From Bin87 sp964347975 (GTDB taxonomy: Bacteria > Chloroflexota > Dehalococcoidia > Lucifugimonadales > UBA3495), in assembly GCA_964347975.1 (NCBI GenBank), contig CAYGAY010000009.1, forward strand, positions 36,109-100,108: a DNA stretch of 64,000 nucleotides. The letters run 5' to 3'. A program made the translations under genes and the position numbers. This document shows, in pieces, positions 1 through 7,990 of the stretch (position 1 is its first letter; each line of letters starts with the position of its first letter). The notes beneath the pieces were generated by a model, which saw nothing but the letters and a program-made list of their open reading frames with translations, was not told the origin of the DNA and made no database searches.

Positions 1-8
1 CCGACCTG

Positions 9-290
9 ATGTTGTTTTTACGTGAGCGACAACGCAACAATGAGGAACGACGGCGCAACGACCAGATGATGGAATTAATGAAAAACACCTTGGAACGGGC
101 TGCTGAAGAACGCCGGCAATCGGAAGAGCGGGCCGCTGAAGAACGCCGGCAATCGGAGGAGCGGGTCGCCGAAGAACGCCAGCGGGTCGCGGAAGAGCGC
201 CAGCAGGCTGCGGCGGAACGGCAGGCATTTCTTGATGCGCTGACCCGGTTAACGGAGGCTATCAGCCAAAATGGACGTGACCGAGAATAG
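9..290 (+). CDS. Small charged coiled-coil protein, possibly 5'-truncated
   Basis: 93 residues from the first ATG, almost entirely heptad-like and rich in Glu, Arg and Gln, with repeated AAEERRQSEER units at about residues 31-53. This predicts one long helical coiled coil. There is no membrane segment, catalytic motif or family I recognise. The frame is already open at the window edge, and no Shine-Dalgarno sequence is visible before this ATG because only 8 bases precede it, so the true start may lie outside. Low-complexity, rapidly changing proteins of this type recur in the window (the coiled-coil tail of the Uma2 protein at 14569 and the protein at 57219). A structural or adaptor role is a guess. 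Confidence 0.6.
   Translation: MLFLRERQRNNEERRRNDQMMELMKNTLERAAEERRQSEERAAEERRQSEERVAEERQRVAEERQQAAAERQAFLDALTRLTEAISQNGRDRE
102..167 (+). repeat. Two tandem 33-bp units inside the coiled-coil gene
   Basis: Unit 1 (102-134) and unit 2 (135-167) are nearly identical. Each encodes 11 residues of coiled coil, so the reading frame is kept whatever the copy number. A third, more diverged unit follows. Confidence 0.8.
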
Positions 291-325
291 CGCCAGCCGG
301 TACAGGATATTGCATCGAGGTGTGT

Positions 326-1336
326 ATGAAATTCGGCATCTACAGTTCAATCGCCGACCGGCCGGCGGGAGAAGATCTGGCCCTGCGGGTTGATGAGGTG
401 GTTGCCGAGGCCAAGCTGGCTGAGTCGGCAGGTTTCGATTCCTGCTTTTTCGGGGAGCACCACCAGGACCGAGACGGCTTCCTGCCGTCTCCGCTTATAG
501 TGGCCACAGCGGTGGCCGCGCAGACTACCACATTGAACCTGGGTACTTCGGTGATACTGTTGCCGCTGCATCACCCCGTTCATCTTGCCGAGGATGTCAT
601 TACGCTGGATATAGTGTCGCGGGGCCGTTTCATACTGGGCGTGGGGTTAGGCTACCAGCCGGTGGATTTTCGCACCTTTGACATCCCGATTCAGCAACGG
701 GTGAGCAGGTTTGAGGAAGAGATTGAAATTATCCGCCAGTGCTGGAGCGGCGAGCAATTTTCCTTCTCCGGCGAACACTTCAACCTGGACGACATTACCA
801 TCCGTCCCAAACCTTACTCCGATCCTGCTCCGCCGCTGTGGATTGGCGCCAGCCGGGCGCCCGGAGCGCGCCGGGCCGGGCGCATCGCCGACGGCTTTGT
901 GGCCGGCCCCAGCACCGACCTGGAAAGCACCATAGCGTTGACCACGGCTTACCAACAGGCGGCGGAGGCCGCCGGGAAGGCGCCGGTGACTTGCCTGATG
1001 CGCGACGCCTGGGTCGCCCCGACTCGTGCCGAAGCCGAGCGCGTGTACGGGCCAGAGGTTATCGACGCCTACAAGTATTACTGGCGCAACGGCCTCAATG
1101 AGTTCCGTCGCTATACCGAGGAATCTCAGATCAACATTGACAACCTCGGACCTGATCGTCTCATCCTTGGCGAGCCGCAACGGGTGGTTGACGAGTTTCA
1201 GCGCTGGAAAGAGGCTACTGGCGCGGATTACTTTTTGCTCCGATTGCGCCACGCCCATTCCGGAGGGCCACCCCACGAGCGCATCATGGAGGCCATTCAG
1301 CTGTTCGGCGAGGAGGTGATTCCGCACTGCCGGTAA
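326..1336 (+). CDS. LLM-class flavin-dependent oxidoreductase (luciferase-like monooxygenase)
   Basis: 336 residues with the bacterial luciferase-like TIM-barrel pattern: an MKFGIYSS start strand, SCFFGEHH near residue 40, a TSVILLPLHHP strand, and RGRFILGVGLGY near residue 95. The family uses reduced FMN or F420 to hydroxylate or oxidise organic substrates. The substrate cannot be read from sequence. I chose ATG 326 rather than GTG 320 because GAGG lies just upstream and the protein then starts at the first beta strand. The gene is soluble, with no signal peptide. It is followed by a small broken gene and a carboxymuconolactone decarboxylase-like gene on the same strand, next to ring-cleavage dioxygenases on the other strand, which suggests catabolism. 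Confidence 0.88.
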   Translation: MKFGIYSSIADRPAGEDLALRVDEVVAEAKLAESAGFDSCFFGEHHQDRDGFLPSPLIVATAVAAQTTTLNLGTSVILLPLHHPVHLAEDVITLDIVSRGRFILGVGLGYQPVDFRTFDIPIQQRVSRFEEEIEIIRQCWSGEQFSFSGEHFNLDDITIRPKPYSDPAPPLWIGASRAPGARRAGRIADGFVAGPSTDLESTIALTTAYQQAAEAAGKAPVTCLMRDAWVAPTRAEAERVYGPEVIDAYKYYWRNGLNEFRRYTEESQINIDNLGPDRLILGEPQRVVDEFQRWKEATGADYFLLRLRHAHSGGPPHERIMEAIQLFGEEVIPHCR

Positions 1337-1380
1337 TCCCAGCAGACCCAGACACGCGAAAGGGGGCAAGGAGCTTCCCA

Positions 1381-1696
1381 ATGATTACAAACGCCGAACT
1401 GATTGCGATTATTGCTCTCGCAGTTACGGCATTCGTAAGCGCTGTCGGAGCAAGCCTTCGCGCTGGGAGGACTTCCCCGGCGCAGTGAGTTCAAGGATGC
1501 CAACGACAAAAATGATGCCTCCCACAAAGAGCTTTCCGACAGAATCGAGCAATCTCAGGCAAACCAGCTGACCGAAATCAGGCGCAGCCACCAACAACTG
1601 CTGCGGGCCTTGATAAACCACCGTCACCTGGAGGTCGCCGGCGAGCCGATATTTACAGAACCCCCCGACACTGAACTGGTCGCTGCCGACGATTAA
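1381..1696 (+). pseudogene. Frameshifted small membrane/coiled-coil protein
   Basis: ATG 1381 opens a 35-codon frame encoding a hydrophobic helix (ELIAIIALAVTAFVSAVGA) and stops at 1486-1488. A second frame, open from 1439 to TAA 1694-1696, has no good start codon of its own. It encodes a polar coiled coil ending in NHRHLEVAGEPIFTEPP. Joined by one shift at about 1436-1488, they give a protein of the same architecture as the intact gene at 7643-7933: N-terminal membrane helix, coiled coil, then NH-x-H and FT-x-P near the C terminus. I therefore read it as one gene broken by a frameshift, or a sequencing error. Its function is unknown. Confidence 0.62.
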
Positions 1697-1739
1697 GCAA
1701 CACTGTATCCATATCCATCCCAATACAGGAGAACACACC

Positions 1740-2300
1740 ATGCCCCGGTTTCCCGCCGCCAACCGAGATTCAGTCCCCCAGGAACAGGTGTCCGCCTTCG
1801 ATGCCATAGTGTCCGCCCGAAACAACGTGGTGCCTGAGCAGGGGCCAATCGCCGTTCAGCTGCACGTGCCGGAGATTGCCCAGCGCGGCGAGGCGCTGCG
1901 CGCGTACCTGCGCGCCGACGGTTCTACCCTGCCCGACAACGTGGCGGAACTCGCCATGCTGACCACCGCCCGCGAGCTGGATTGCCAGTTTATCTGGCAC
2001 GCTCACGCCGCCGCCGGACGCCGCGCCGGCCTGAGCGATGCTTTGGTGGACAGCCTGCGCGATAAACAGGACCTGCCCGCATTGTCGTCCGCTGAAGCGG
2101 CGGTGATCAATTATGGGCGCGAGTTCTTCCGCACGCGCCGCGTGTCGCAAGCGACCTTTGACGCCGCGCGTGCCGAGTTTAGCGACCGCGGGCTGGTGGA
2201 GTTGACCAACCTGATGGGTTACTACTCGGCGCTGGCGTTCAACATCAACGCCTTCGAGCAGCTGCCACCGCCATCGGACGAGCCGTTCCTGCCGGTCTAA
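1740..2300 (+). CDS. Carboxymuconolactone decarboxylase (CMD/AhpD-like) family protein
   Basis: 186 residues. The core reads ELAMLTTARELDCQFIWHAH at about residues 69-88, the helical signature of the CMD superfamily. It has one Cys in that position rather than the CxxC of peroxidase-active AhpD, so a decarboxylase, isomerase or hydratase-like activity is more likely than peroxidase, though this is not settled. An AGGAG Shine-Dalgarno about 8 bases before the ATG supports the start. The neighbourhood of LigB-type ring-cleavage dioxygenases and a flavin monooxygenase fits a role in degrading aromatic or cyclic intermediates. Confidence 0.85.
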   Translation: MPRFPAANRDSVPQEQVSAFDAIVSARNNVVPEQGPIAVQLHVPEIAQRGEALRAYLRADGSTLPDNVAELAMLTTARELDCQFIWHAHAAAGRRAGLSDALVDSLRDKQDLPALSSAEAAVINYGREFFRTRRVSQATFDAARAEFSDRGLVELTNLMGYYSALAFNINAFEQLPPPSDEPFLPV

Positions 2301-2382
2301 ATCGCGGCGAGCTTCCTGAAATACCGGGTGGGCGGGCGCTTGGAGGCGTCCGCCCTCGTCCGTGTGCAGCCGTGACTGACGG

Positions 2383-3429
2383 TTACTTGAAAACCGCCAA
2401 ACACTTTGTGGAGTTGAAGATGTACGTTTCGTACCAGTCCACGATGTCGGCCTTGTAATCCAGTTCGTCCACGGCGCCGACGAGGCAGGCCCAGTTGAGC
2501 AGTTCCTGCTGACCGGCGTCTTCGATTTGCTCGGTGGAGATCCGCGCCCAAGCCTGGTAGTCGCCGGATTTCATCTCCTCGAACCGGGCACGGTCCGATT
2601 CGATGTCAGGGTACAGCCACCAGTGCTTCTCGGTCAGAAAAGCGTGGGACCAGGACGACGAGGCGATCAGAGCTACGCGCCAGGGAGAGTCCTTGAGGGT
2701 CTGCGCGGCGGCGGCTCCCACCTGCATGCACCGCTTGGGGGAGGGGCCGGGCGGATCCGGATCCGGCGAGCGCTCGACGCTGCCGCCCCGGTTGCGGATC
2801 ACGCGGCTGCCGTAGCAGTTGACCAGCATGGGGACGACGGGATAGTCAAAACCCTTGCGGTCGTAGTCCAGGTAGAGGATGGTATTGAGGATGGCGTGGC
2901 CCAGGCCCGGCTCGTGGAGAGGCCGGTAGGCGTAGGCCATGTCGACGCCGCGGTCGATCATTCCTGAAACCAGGGCGCGGGCGGCCTCCTGGTGGCCCTG
3001 GTATCTGAATGTGGTGCCGGGCGGTTCGTTCCAAACGTTGCGCCGGCCGGCGTGGCCCGCTTCTCCGAAGGGTTTGCACTCGAATTCGTCATAGGCCAGT
3101 ACGCAGAAAGGCGGGATGATGTCCTCGCGGAAGTTTTCGTACTGGTCATCGCCCCAGATGACCACGAAGTCGGGGTTGAAGGCGTCCAGTTCGTTGCGCA
3201 ACTTGCGGAAACCGGCGACCATGCGCTCGCGGAGGCGAACGGCGGAGGCCAATCCCTCATCTTCTCCATACTCGATCCGCATGGGTTCCGGCCAGTTGGA
3301 GGGGTTTTTCATCTCCGCCGGCACCTTGTCGTTGGTGCGCAGGGTGCGCTTCAGTGACGATTCCCCATCCTCGTCGGGGCGGATCAGGGAAGGCGAGTGG
3401 GTGAGACCCAAGCCCAGCAGCTCTGCCAT
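2383..3429 (-). CDS. LigB-type (class III) extradiol ring-cleavage dioxygenase, paralogue 1
   Basis: 348 residues. The N terminus MAELLGLGLTHSPSLI carries the His expected as a non-haem iron ligand in class III extradiol dioxygenases. Further conserved patches are VVIWGDDQYENF (near residue 90), PLHEPGLGHAI and IASSSWSHAF (near residue 255). These enzymes open catechol-type rings between or beside hydroxylated carbons using Fe(II) and O2. A good AAGGAG Shine-Dalgarno precedes ATG 3429. It lies 108 bp downstream of paralogue 2 on the same strand and the proteins align over their full length, so this is a tandem duplication. The substrate is unknown. The LysR gene at 4952 is the likely regulator. 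Confidence 0.85.
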   Translation of the reverse strand: MAELLGLGLTHSPSLIRPDEDGESSLKRTLRTNDKVPAEMKNPSNWPEPMRIEYGEDEGLASAVRLRERMVAGFRKLRNELDAFNPDFVVIWGDDQYENFREDIIPPFCVLAYDEFECKPFGEAGHAGRRNVWNEPPGTTFRYQGHQEAARALVSGMIDRGVDMAYAYRPLHEPGLGHAILNTILYLDYDRKGFDYPVVPMLVNCYGSRVIRNRGGSVERSPDPDPPGPSPKRCMQVGAAAAQTLKDSPWRVALIASSSWSHAFLTEKHWWLYPDIESDRARFEEMKSGDYQAWARISTEQIEDAGQQELLNWACLVGAVDELDYKADIVDWYETYIFNSTKCLAVFK

Positions 3430-3457
3430 GATTTTAGCTCCTTAAAACAACAGCCGC

Positions 3458-3508
3458 GTCATTCCGGGGAAAGTCGAAATCCGGGGGCAGGGGCGGGTTT
3501 TAAACCCG
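3458..3508. repeat. REP-like/palindromic intergenic repeat
   Basis: Between the two dioxygenase genes: a GTCATTCCGGGG half resembling the other GTCATTCC repeats here (25995, 31096, 63077), followed by the near-perfect palindrome CGGGTTTTAAACCCG at 3494-3508. Confidence 0.55.
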
Positions 3509-3537
3509 TCGCTACGAAGGAACCACAAGGGTTGCTC

Positions 3538-4572
3538 CTACTTGAAAATGGCCAAGCACTTGTTGGAGTTGAACACGTAGGTTTCCACGTAGTCCAGAAT
3601 CTCCGGCTTGTAGTCCAGCGTGTTCATGGCTCCGGCGAGGCACATCCAGTTGAGAAGCTCCTGCTGACCGGCGTCCTCAACCTGGGCGGTTGAGATGCGG
3701 CTCCAGGCCTGATAGTCGCCGGCCTTGAGTTCCTCGAAGCGCGCCCGGTCGGATTCTATATCAGGCCACAACCAGTTGTTCTTCTCGACCAGGAAGGCGT
3801 GGGACCAGGACGACGAGGCGATGAGGGCGACTCGCCAGGGCGATTCCTGAAGGGCCTGGGCCGCCGCCGCGCCCACTTCCAGGCACCGCTTGGGCGAGGG
3901 GCCGGGCGGGTCCGGGTCGGGCAGGTACTCAACGGCGCCGCCCCGGTTGCGAATAACGCGGCTGCCGTAGCAGTTGACCAGGAAAGGAACCACCGGATAG
4001 TCGAACCCCTTGCGGTCATAGTCCAGGTAGAGCAGGGTGTTCAGGATGGCGTGGCCCAGTCCCGGCTCGTGCAGGGGCTGATAAGCGTAGGCCATGTCCA
4101 CGCCCCGGTCAATCATGCCCGACACCAGCGCGCGGGCGCCTTCTTTATGCCCCTGGTACCGGAAGGTGGTATCTTCAGGTTCGTTCCAGAAGTTTCGCGG
4201 CCGGTGAGCGAAGGGCTGCGCCTCAAAGTCATCGTAGGCCAGCACGCAGAATGGCGGGATGATGTCCTCACGGAAGTTCTCGTACTGGTCGTCACCCCAG
4301 ATGACCACGAAATCAGGATTGAAGGCGTCCAGTTCCTCCCGGATGCGGCGGAAGCCGGCAACCAGACGGGCGCGATGTTCCAGCGACGAGGCATAACCTT
4401 CGTCTTCGCCATACTCCACCCGCATCGGCTCCGGCCAACTGGTGGGGTTTTTCAGCTCTTCCGGTATGCGCTTATTTCCCTGGAGGGTCCTCTTGAGCGG
4501 GATTGCCTTATCCGCATCGGGAGAAATCAATGGTGGGTAGTGGGTGAGGCCAAGGCCCAGGATTTCTGCCAT
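3538..4572 (-). CDS. LigB-type extradiol ring-cleavage dioxygenase, paralogue 2
   Basis: 344 residues from the chosen ATG at 4572, which matches the MAE-LGLGLTH start of paralogue 1. An upstream in-frame start at 4686 would add 38 unconserved residues. It shares VVIWGDDQYENF, PLHEPGLGHAI, the pattern YGSRVIRNRGG and SSSWSHAF with the copy at 2383. It lacks a few residues present in paralogue 1 around its GEAGHAG segment, a loop near the active site, so the two may differ in substrate range. The Shine-Dalgarno is weak (GGACGGTGA). Upstream are a MITE-like repeat and the divergent LysR gene. Two full-length paralogues may form a heteromer or cleave related substrates; the sequence cannot decide. 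Confidence 0.85.
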   Translation of the reverse strand: MAEILGLGLTHYPPLISPDADKAIPLKRTLQGNKRIPEELKNPTSWPEPMRVEYGEDEGYASSLEHRARLVAGFRRIREELDAFNPDFVVIWGDDQYENFREDIIPPFCVLAYDDFEAQPFAHRPRNFWNEPEDTTFRYQGHKEGARALVSGMIDRGVDMAYAYQPLHEPGLGHAILNTLLYLDYDRKGFDYPVVPFLVNCYGSRVIRNRGGAVEYLPDPDPPGPSPKRCLEVGAAAAQALQESPWRVALIASSSWSHAFLVEKNNWLWPDIESDRARFEELKAGDYQAWSRISTAQVEDAGQQELLNWMCLAGAMNTLDYKPEILDYVETYVFNSNKCLAIFK

Positions 4573-4671
4573 TTCGTCACCGTCCGTAATGATCTGGGAG
4601 CAAGCGAATTTAATGGCGCCATTTTGCGTTTCACGCCGGAATGTGTCAACCGCCAAGGCAGTCTCATCAGG

Positions 4672-4850
4672 CTTGCGCGTGCCCACTTTAACCGGTCATT
4701 CCACGCTCTCCGCAGGCGGACGATGGAATCTCGTTCCGGCGGCGGCCGCCGCCTGTTGAGAGACTTGCCGGAGCGGCCGTTGCTGCACCGACGAGATTGC
4801 CACCCCCGTATCAAGTACGGGGTCGCAATGACAAAGTGGGTACGCATGAG
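4672..4850. repeat. MITE-like dispersed repeat, copy A
   Basis: About 180 bp, almost the same as the copy at 16150-16329. The ends are imperfect inverted repeats: the left reads CGTGCCCACTTT then GGTCATT, the right AATGACAAAGTGGGTACG. Inside is a second inverted pair (GGAATCTCGT and ACGAGATTGC). No open frame. The size and nested symmetry suggest a non-autonomous mobile element. It sits in the divergent control region between ligB and lysR. Confidence 0.72.
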
Positions 4851-4863
4851 GCCAGCATAAGGT

Positions 4864-4890
4864 TTGCATTATCCGCATTTTGGATATAAT
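4864..4890 (+). promoter_or_regulatory. Sigma-70-like promoter for the lysR gene
   Basis: A perfect TATAAT at 4885-4890, with TTGCAT at 4864 (15-bp spacer) or TTTGCA at 4863 (16-bp spacer) as the -35. It lies about 60 bases before the lysR start and just outside the right end of repeat A. Confidence 0.55.
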
Positions 4891-4951
4891 ATATTGGCAC
4901 ATTTGCGAGGTTCGTAGTCTGATCAGCTCCCCATGTGAAGGTGAAGTCTCA

Positions 4952-5911
4952 ATGGAACTGCGAGAAATTATCAGCTTCTACCATGTCGCCCGATTACGGA
5001 GCGTATCCAAAGCGGCGCGCAAGCTGGAATTGGGGCAGCCCACCGTTACTACCCACCTGAGAAAACTGGAAGGCGAGTTCGGCATCACGCTGTTCGACCG
5101 GATCAAACGGCCAATACAGTTGACCTCCGAGGGATCGCTGTTCTACGAGTTGGTGACCCCTATCGTGGAGTCCATCGACACGCTGAAAACCCAGATGGAC
5201 TACTCCGAGGGGCGCGGTTCCTTCGTGGTGGGCGCTTATCCCGACATCGTTTCCTACCACCTGCCGCGGCCCATCCGCCAGTTCCGCGCTCGCTATCCGG
5301 ACGTGCGGATGCGGCTAGTGGCACGTTCATATGCCAACCTGATCCAGCTGGTGAAGTCGGGCGAGGTGGACCTGGCCTTGTGTTCAGCGCCGCCCACCGA
5401 CGACCCTTCGCTGGAATTCTCCGAGCTGTTTGACTACAACGTGGTGCTGATTTCCGAACCCAGCCACGAGTTGCTCCAGCGAGATCCTGTTTCCATTGAG
5501 GACATGGCCAGGTTCCCCCTGATTCTGAACAGTCCCGAGAGCCTGAGCCGCCGGCGCGTGGAGCAGAAGCTGCGAGAGAGCAGCGTCGGCTACGACGTGG
5601 TGCTGGAGATGGACAACACCGAGATGATCAAGCGCTACGTGGCCATCGGCATGGGCATCGCCATCGTCAGCGATTTCACCCTGCACCCCGAGGACCACGA
5701 CCGCCTGGCGGTGGTGCGCCTCGACCACATCTTCCCGTCGGCCAACATCGGCGTCTGCACCCTGCGGGGCAAGTTCCACGGACGCGGGGTCCGCAACTTC
5801 ATCAACACCCTGGAAGAAAGCCTGTCAGGTTTCCACGCCGACCTGTGGGACTGGGACGTTGACCACGGCGGAGAACCGGCGACGCGGGCCATCGCCAGCG
5901 GCACACAGTGA
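4952..5911 (+). CDS. LysR-family transcriptional regulator
   Basis: 319 residues. The N-terminal winged helix-turn-helix is clear: SFYHVARLRSVSKAARKLE, then QPTVTTHLRKLEGEFGITLF at about residues 30-50. The effector-binding domain starts near residue 90 (FVVGAYPDIVSYHLP) and shows the two-lobed periplasmic-binding-like pattern. ATG 4952 was chosen over an upstream in-frame start at 4880 because GAAGGTGA lies 8 bases before it and LysR proteins normally begin just ahead of this helix. It is transcribed divergently from the two LigB dioxygenases, the classic layout for a LysR activator of neighbouring catabolic genes responding to a pathway intermediate. The C-terminal tail is slightly long. 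Confidence 0.9.
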   Translation: MELREIISFYHVARLRSVSKAARKLELGQPTVTTHLRKLEGEFGITLFDRIKRPIQLTSEGSLFYELVTPIVESIDTLKTQMDYSEGRGSFVVGAYPDIVSYHLPRPIRQFRARYPDVRMRLVARSYANLIQLVKSGEVDLALCSAPPTDDPSLEFSELFDYNVVLISEPSHELLQRDPVSIEDMARFPLILNSPESLSRRRVEQKLRESSVGYDVVLEMDNTEMIKRYVAIGMGIAIVSDFTLHPEDHDRLAVVRLDHIFPSANIGVCTLRGKFHGRGVRNFINTLEESLSGFHADLWDWDVDHGGEPATRAIASGTQ

Positions 5912-5960
5912 CCGCGTCGCAGCAAGGGGATTAGCGCCCCGTTGTTTGGAAAGGCTGGAA

Positions 5961-5996
5961 GCCGCCTTCGTCAGCCATACCCACGACGAAGGCGGC
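5961..5996. terminator. Perfect 12-bp hairpin after lysR
   Basis: GCCGCCTTCGTC (5961-5972) and its exact complement (5985-5996) flank a 12-base loop, between the converging lysR and RDD genes. There is no T-run, so it may act as a weak terminator or an RNA end-protection structure. Confidence 0.45.
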
Positions 5997-6064
5997 AGTG
6001 TGGCGCTACCCCTGTCGAAGGGCTAATGGCAGAGCCGTAGCCCGGCAACCTGACTACTGGTCGG

Positions 6065-6778
6065 TTAACCTCGGGAGGGCGGTAGCGGTATCGCAGTGTC
6101 CCCAGGCAACTGCGGGTCTGTTATCACCAGGCGCTCAGGCTTGGGTTCCAGGAGCGGCAGCATCGTCCAGCCTTCCTTTACCACGATAGTGCCGGCGATA
6201 AAATCGTAACTATGCCGTCCCTCCCGGTTGGCCAGTGTCATCACTCCATTAAACAGCCATGGGATGATCAGCACATCCAGCTGTTTCAGCATTGCTCGTC
6301 CCAATGCCTGCCTGAAGGAAGGTCGCAGACCGTCCCGGTAGCTTAGTATCCGCATACCCATAACCAGGTGCCCTAGATCACCGCCGGCAAACCGCACCAA
6401 CAGGCACAGATACAGCAGCCGCAGGATGACCCACAGAAGCGCCGCCGCAATCGGAATTAACGCAATCAGAACCGCGTCGCGAACCCGGTAATCGGCAAAG
6501 CTTTCGGCCAGGGCATCCGCAATAATACGGTCAGCGGCAGAGAGTTCCGCGACCGTCAGTTCATTCAACAACGGCCAGATTTCGCTAAATGCGATTCCGC
6601 CGATGACGGCAACGCTGCCCAAAAGCAGGAGCAGGCCGGCCGCAATCCATATTGCGCCGTTAATCAGCCGGGCGAAAAGGCGCGCCAACGGGTTCGGCGC
6701 GAGCGAAACCTGCGCCGAACCATCATTTGCCTGCCGCGGCTCAGAGCCGGGTTCGGAATAGAGAACTGGGCCGTTCAT
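6065..6778 (-). CDS. RDD-family membrane protein
   Basis: 237 residues with about four hydrophobic segments. The RDD-type pattern is present: ARLFARLINGAIWIAAG opening the first helix, then GMRILSYRDGLRPSF near residue 160 and DFIAGTIVVKEG near the C terminus. RDD proteins are inner-membrane proteins, some implicated in ion or solute transport; the specific role is unknown. I chose ATG 6778 because an earlier in-frame ATG (6883) lies inside the upstream aldolase gene and adds residues unlike the family. The Shine-Dalgarno is poor. It is probably co-transcribed with the aldolase, 58 bp upstream. Confidence 0.75.
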   Translation of the reverse strand: MNGPVLYSEPGSEPRQANDGSAQVSLAPNPLARLFARLINGAIWIAAGLLLLLGSVAVIGGIAFSEIWPLLNELTVAELSAADRIIADALAESFADYRVRDAVLIALIPIAAALLWVILRLLYLCLLVRFAGGDLGHLVMGMRILSYRDGLRPSFRQALGRAMLKQLDVLIIPWLFNGVMTLANREGRHSYDFIAGTIVVKEGWTMLPLLEPKPERLVITDPQLPGDTAIPLPPSRG

Positions 6779-6836
6779 GGCGGGAAGAAACGTTGCAACT
6801 GTTTTCTTCTCTCCGGCGGTTTTACTGTAATGTGGG

Positions 6837-7589
6837 TTAGACGGCAGGCAGGCGCCCCAGGAACTCGCTGCTGCCCCGGGCAACCCACGCGTTCCACGAC
6901 GTCATCAGGAAGCGGGCGCCTTTCTCCACGTAAGACGCCACATTGTCGTCGTTGACCAGGGTTCCGGCGGTGCGTCCGGCGCTCACGATCCGGGCCAGGG
7001 CGTCGTCTATTGCCGACTGAACTTCAGGGTGCCCTACGTTGCCAATGTGGCCCATGGTCTGGGACAGGTCGGTAGGCGCCACGAAGAAAACGTCGATGCC
7101 GTCCACCTTCAGGATGTCGTCCAGGTTGTCCAGGGCCGTGACTTCTTCGATCAGCACGATGACCATGGTCTGGTCGTTGGCGTGGTGAACGTAGTCGGGC
7201 ACACCAAAGGACTGGCGACCGCCGAACATGCCGCGATAGCCGAGAGGAGCGAACTTGGACGCGCCCACGGCCGCCGCCGCTGCTTCCCGCGTGTTGACGT
7301 GGGGCAGGACGACGCCCATGGAGCCCCGGTCCAGGGTTCGGGTAATCAACGCGGCGTCGTTGGCGTTGCAGCGGGTTATGGAGGCCATGCCCCACAGGTC
7401 GCAGGCCCGGGTCATGTCGCCCAGGGTTTCCCAGTCCACCGGCCCGTGCTCGCACTCCATCCACACGGAATCGAACCCCAGGGGCCCGAGAAAGTCGATG
7501 ATTTCGCTGGTCATCAGACCGGAGATGCAGGTGGCCGGTTGGCCCTGCCGCAACTTGTCCTTCACTGGATTGGCGCGTATCGCAGGCAC
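6837..7589 (-). CDS. HpcH/HpaI-type class II aldolase/citrate lyase family protein
   Basis: 250 residues with the HpcH/HpaI barrel: GFDSVWMECEHGP near residue 40, the RTLDRGSMGVVLPHVN strand, GYRGMFGGRQSFG, LIEEVTALDNL (metal-ligand Glu) and VFFVAPTDLSQTMG (metal-ligand Asp). Family members cleave 4-hydroxy-2-oxo acids to pyruvate and an aldehyde using a divalent metal, often at the end of aromatic degradation. The start is GTG 7589, supported by AGGAGGG seven bases upstream. It may use products of the ring-cleavage enzymes at 2-4.6 kb, but the exact substrate is inference. Confidence 0.85.
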   Translation of the reverse strand: MPAIRANPVKDKLRQGQPATCISGLMTSEIIDFLGPLGFDSVWMECEHGPVDWETLGDMTRACDLWGMASITRCNANDAALITRTLDRGSMGVVLPHVNTREAAAAAVGASKFAPLGYRGMFGGRQSFGVPDYVHHANDQTMVIVLIEEVTALDNLDDILKVDGIDVFFVAPTDLSQTMGHIGNVGHPEVQSAIDDALARIVSAGRTAGTLVNDDNVASYVEKGARFLMTSWNAWVARGSSEFLGRLPAV

Positions 7590-7642
7590 GATTATCCCTC
7601 CTGTAAAACTTTTTCGGCGGAGTATAACAGCATCAAGAGAAG

Positions 7643-7933
7643 TCAGCGGCGGTCGCCAGTGGGGATGGTAAAGACGGTGCGCCCGTCGGCATCGTGGGTG
7701 TGGTTAGCCAGTCCCACCAGTATTGCGTTGGTCTGATGTACCGCAGCGGTCAAGGCGTCAATCTTGGCGTCCAAGGCGTCAATCTTGGCGTCCTGGCTGT
7801 CAACTTGTCTGGAGAGCCGTCCCAGCAAGAAACTGCCGCGCACTAACAGCACAATCAGAGTGATGGCAAGGCCGGCTCCGGTGATGGCCAGGCCGGCTCC
7901 GGCAATGGCGACGGCAATAACAGGAATAGTCAT
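7643..7933 (-). CDS. Small membrane-anchored coiled-coil protein, NHxH...FTxP family
   Basis: 96 residues. A long N-terminal hydrophobic stretch (VIAVAIAGAGLAITGAGLAI, continuing for about 10 more residues) is followed by a short coiled coil built from repeated DAKIDAL units, then NHTHDADGRTVFTIP. The C-terminal pattern matches the frameshifted gene at 1381-1696, so both belong to one family of unknown function. The start is well supported by AGAGGAG before ATG 7933. The DNA for the DAKIDAL repeat is itself a direct repeat (about 7757-7793). It lies between cbiH and the aldolase gene on the same strand and has no obvious link to either. Confidence 0.7.
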   Translation of the reverse strand: MTIPVIAVAIAGAGLAITGAGLAITLIVLLVRGSFLLGRLSRQVDSQDAKIDALDAKIDALTAAVHQTNAILVGLANHTHDADGRTVFTIPTGDRR

Positions 7934-7990
7934 TGGACACTCCTCTGGGGTTGGTATCGGTTCGTGTTCGCTTTCGCGTGGCCGGGCCGG

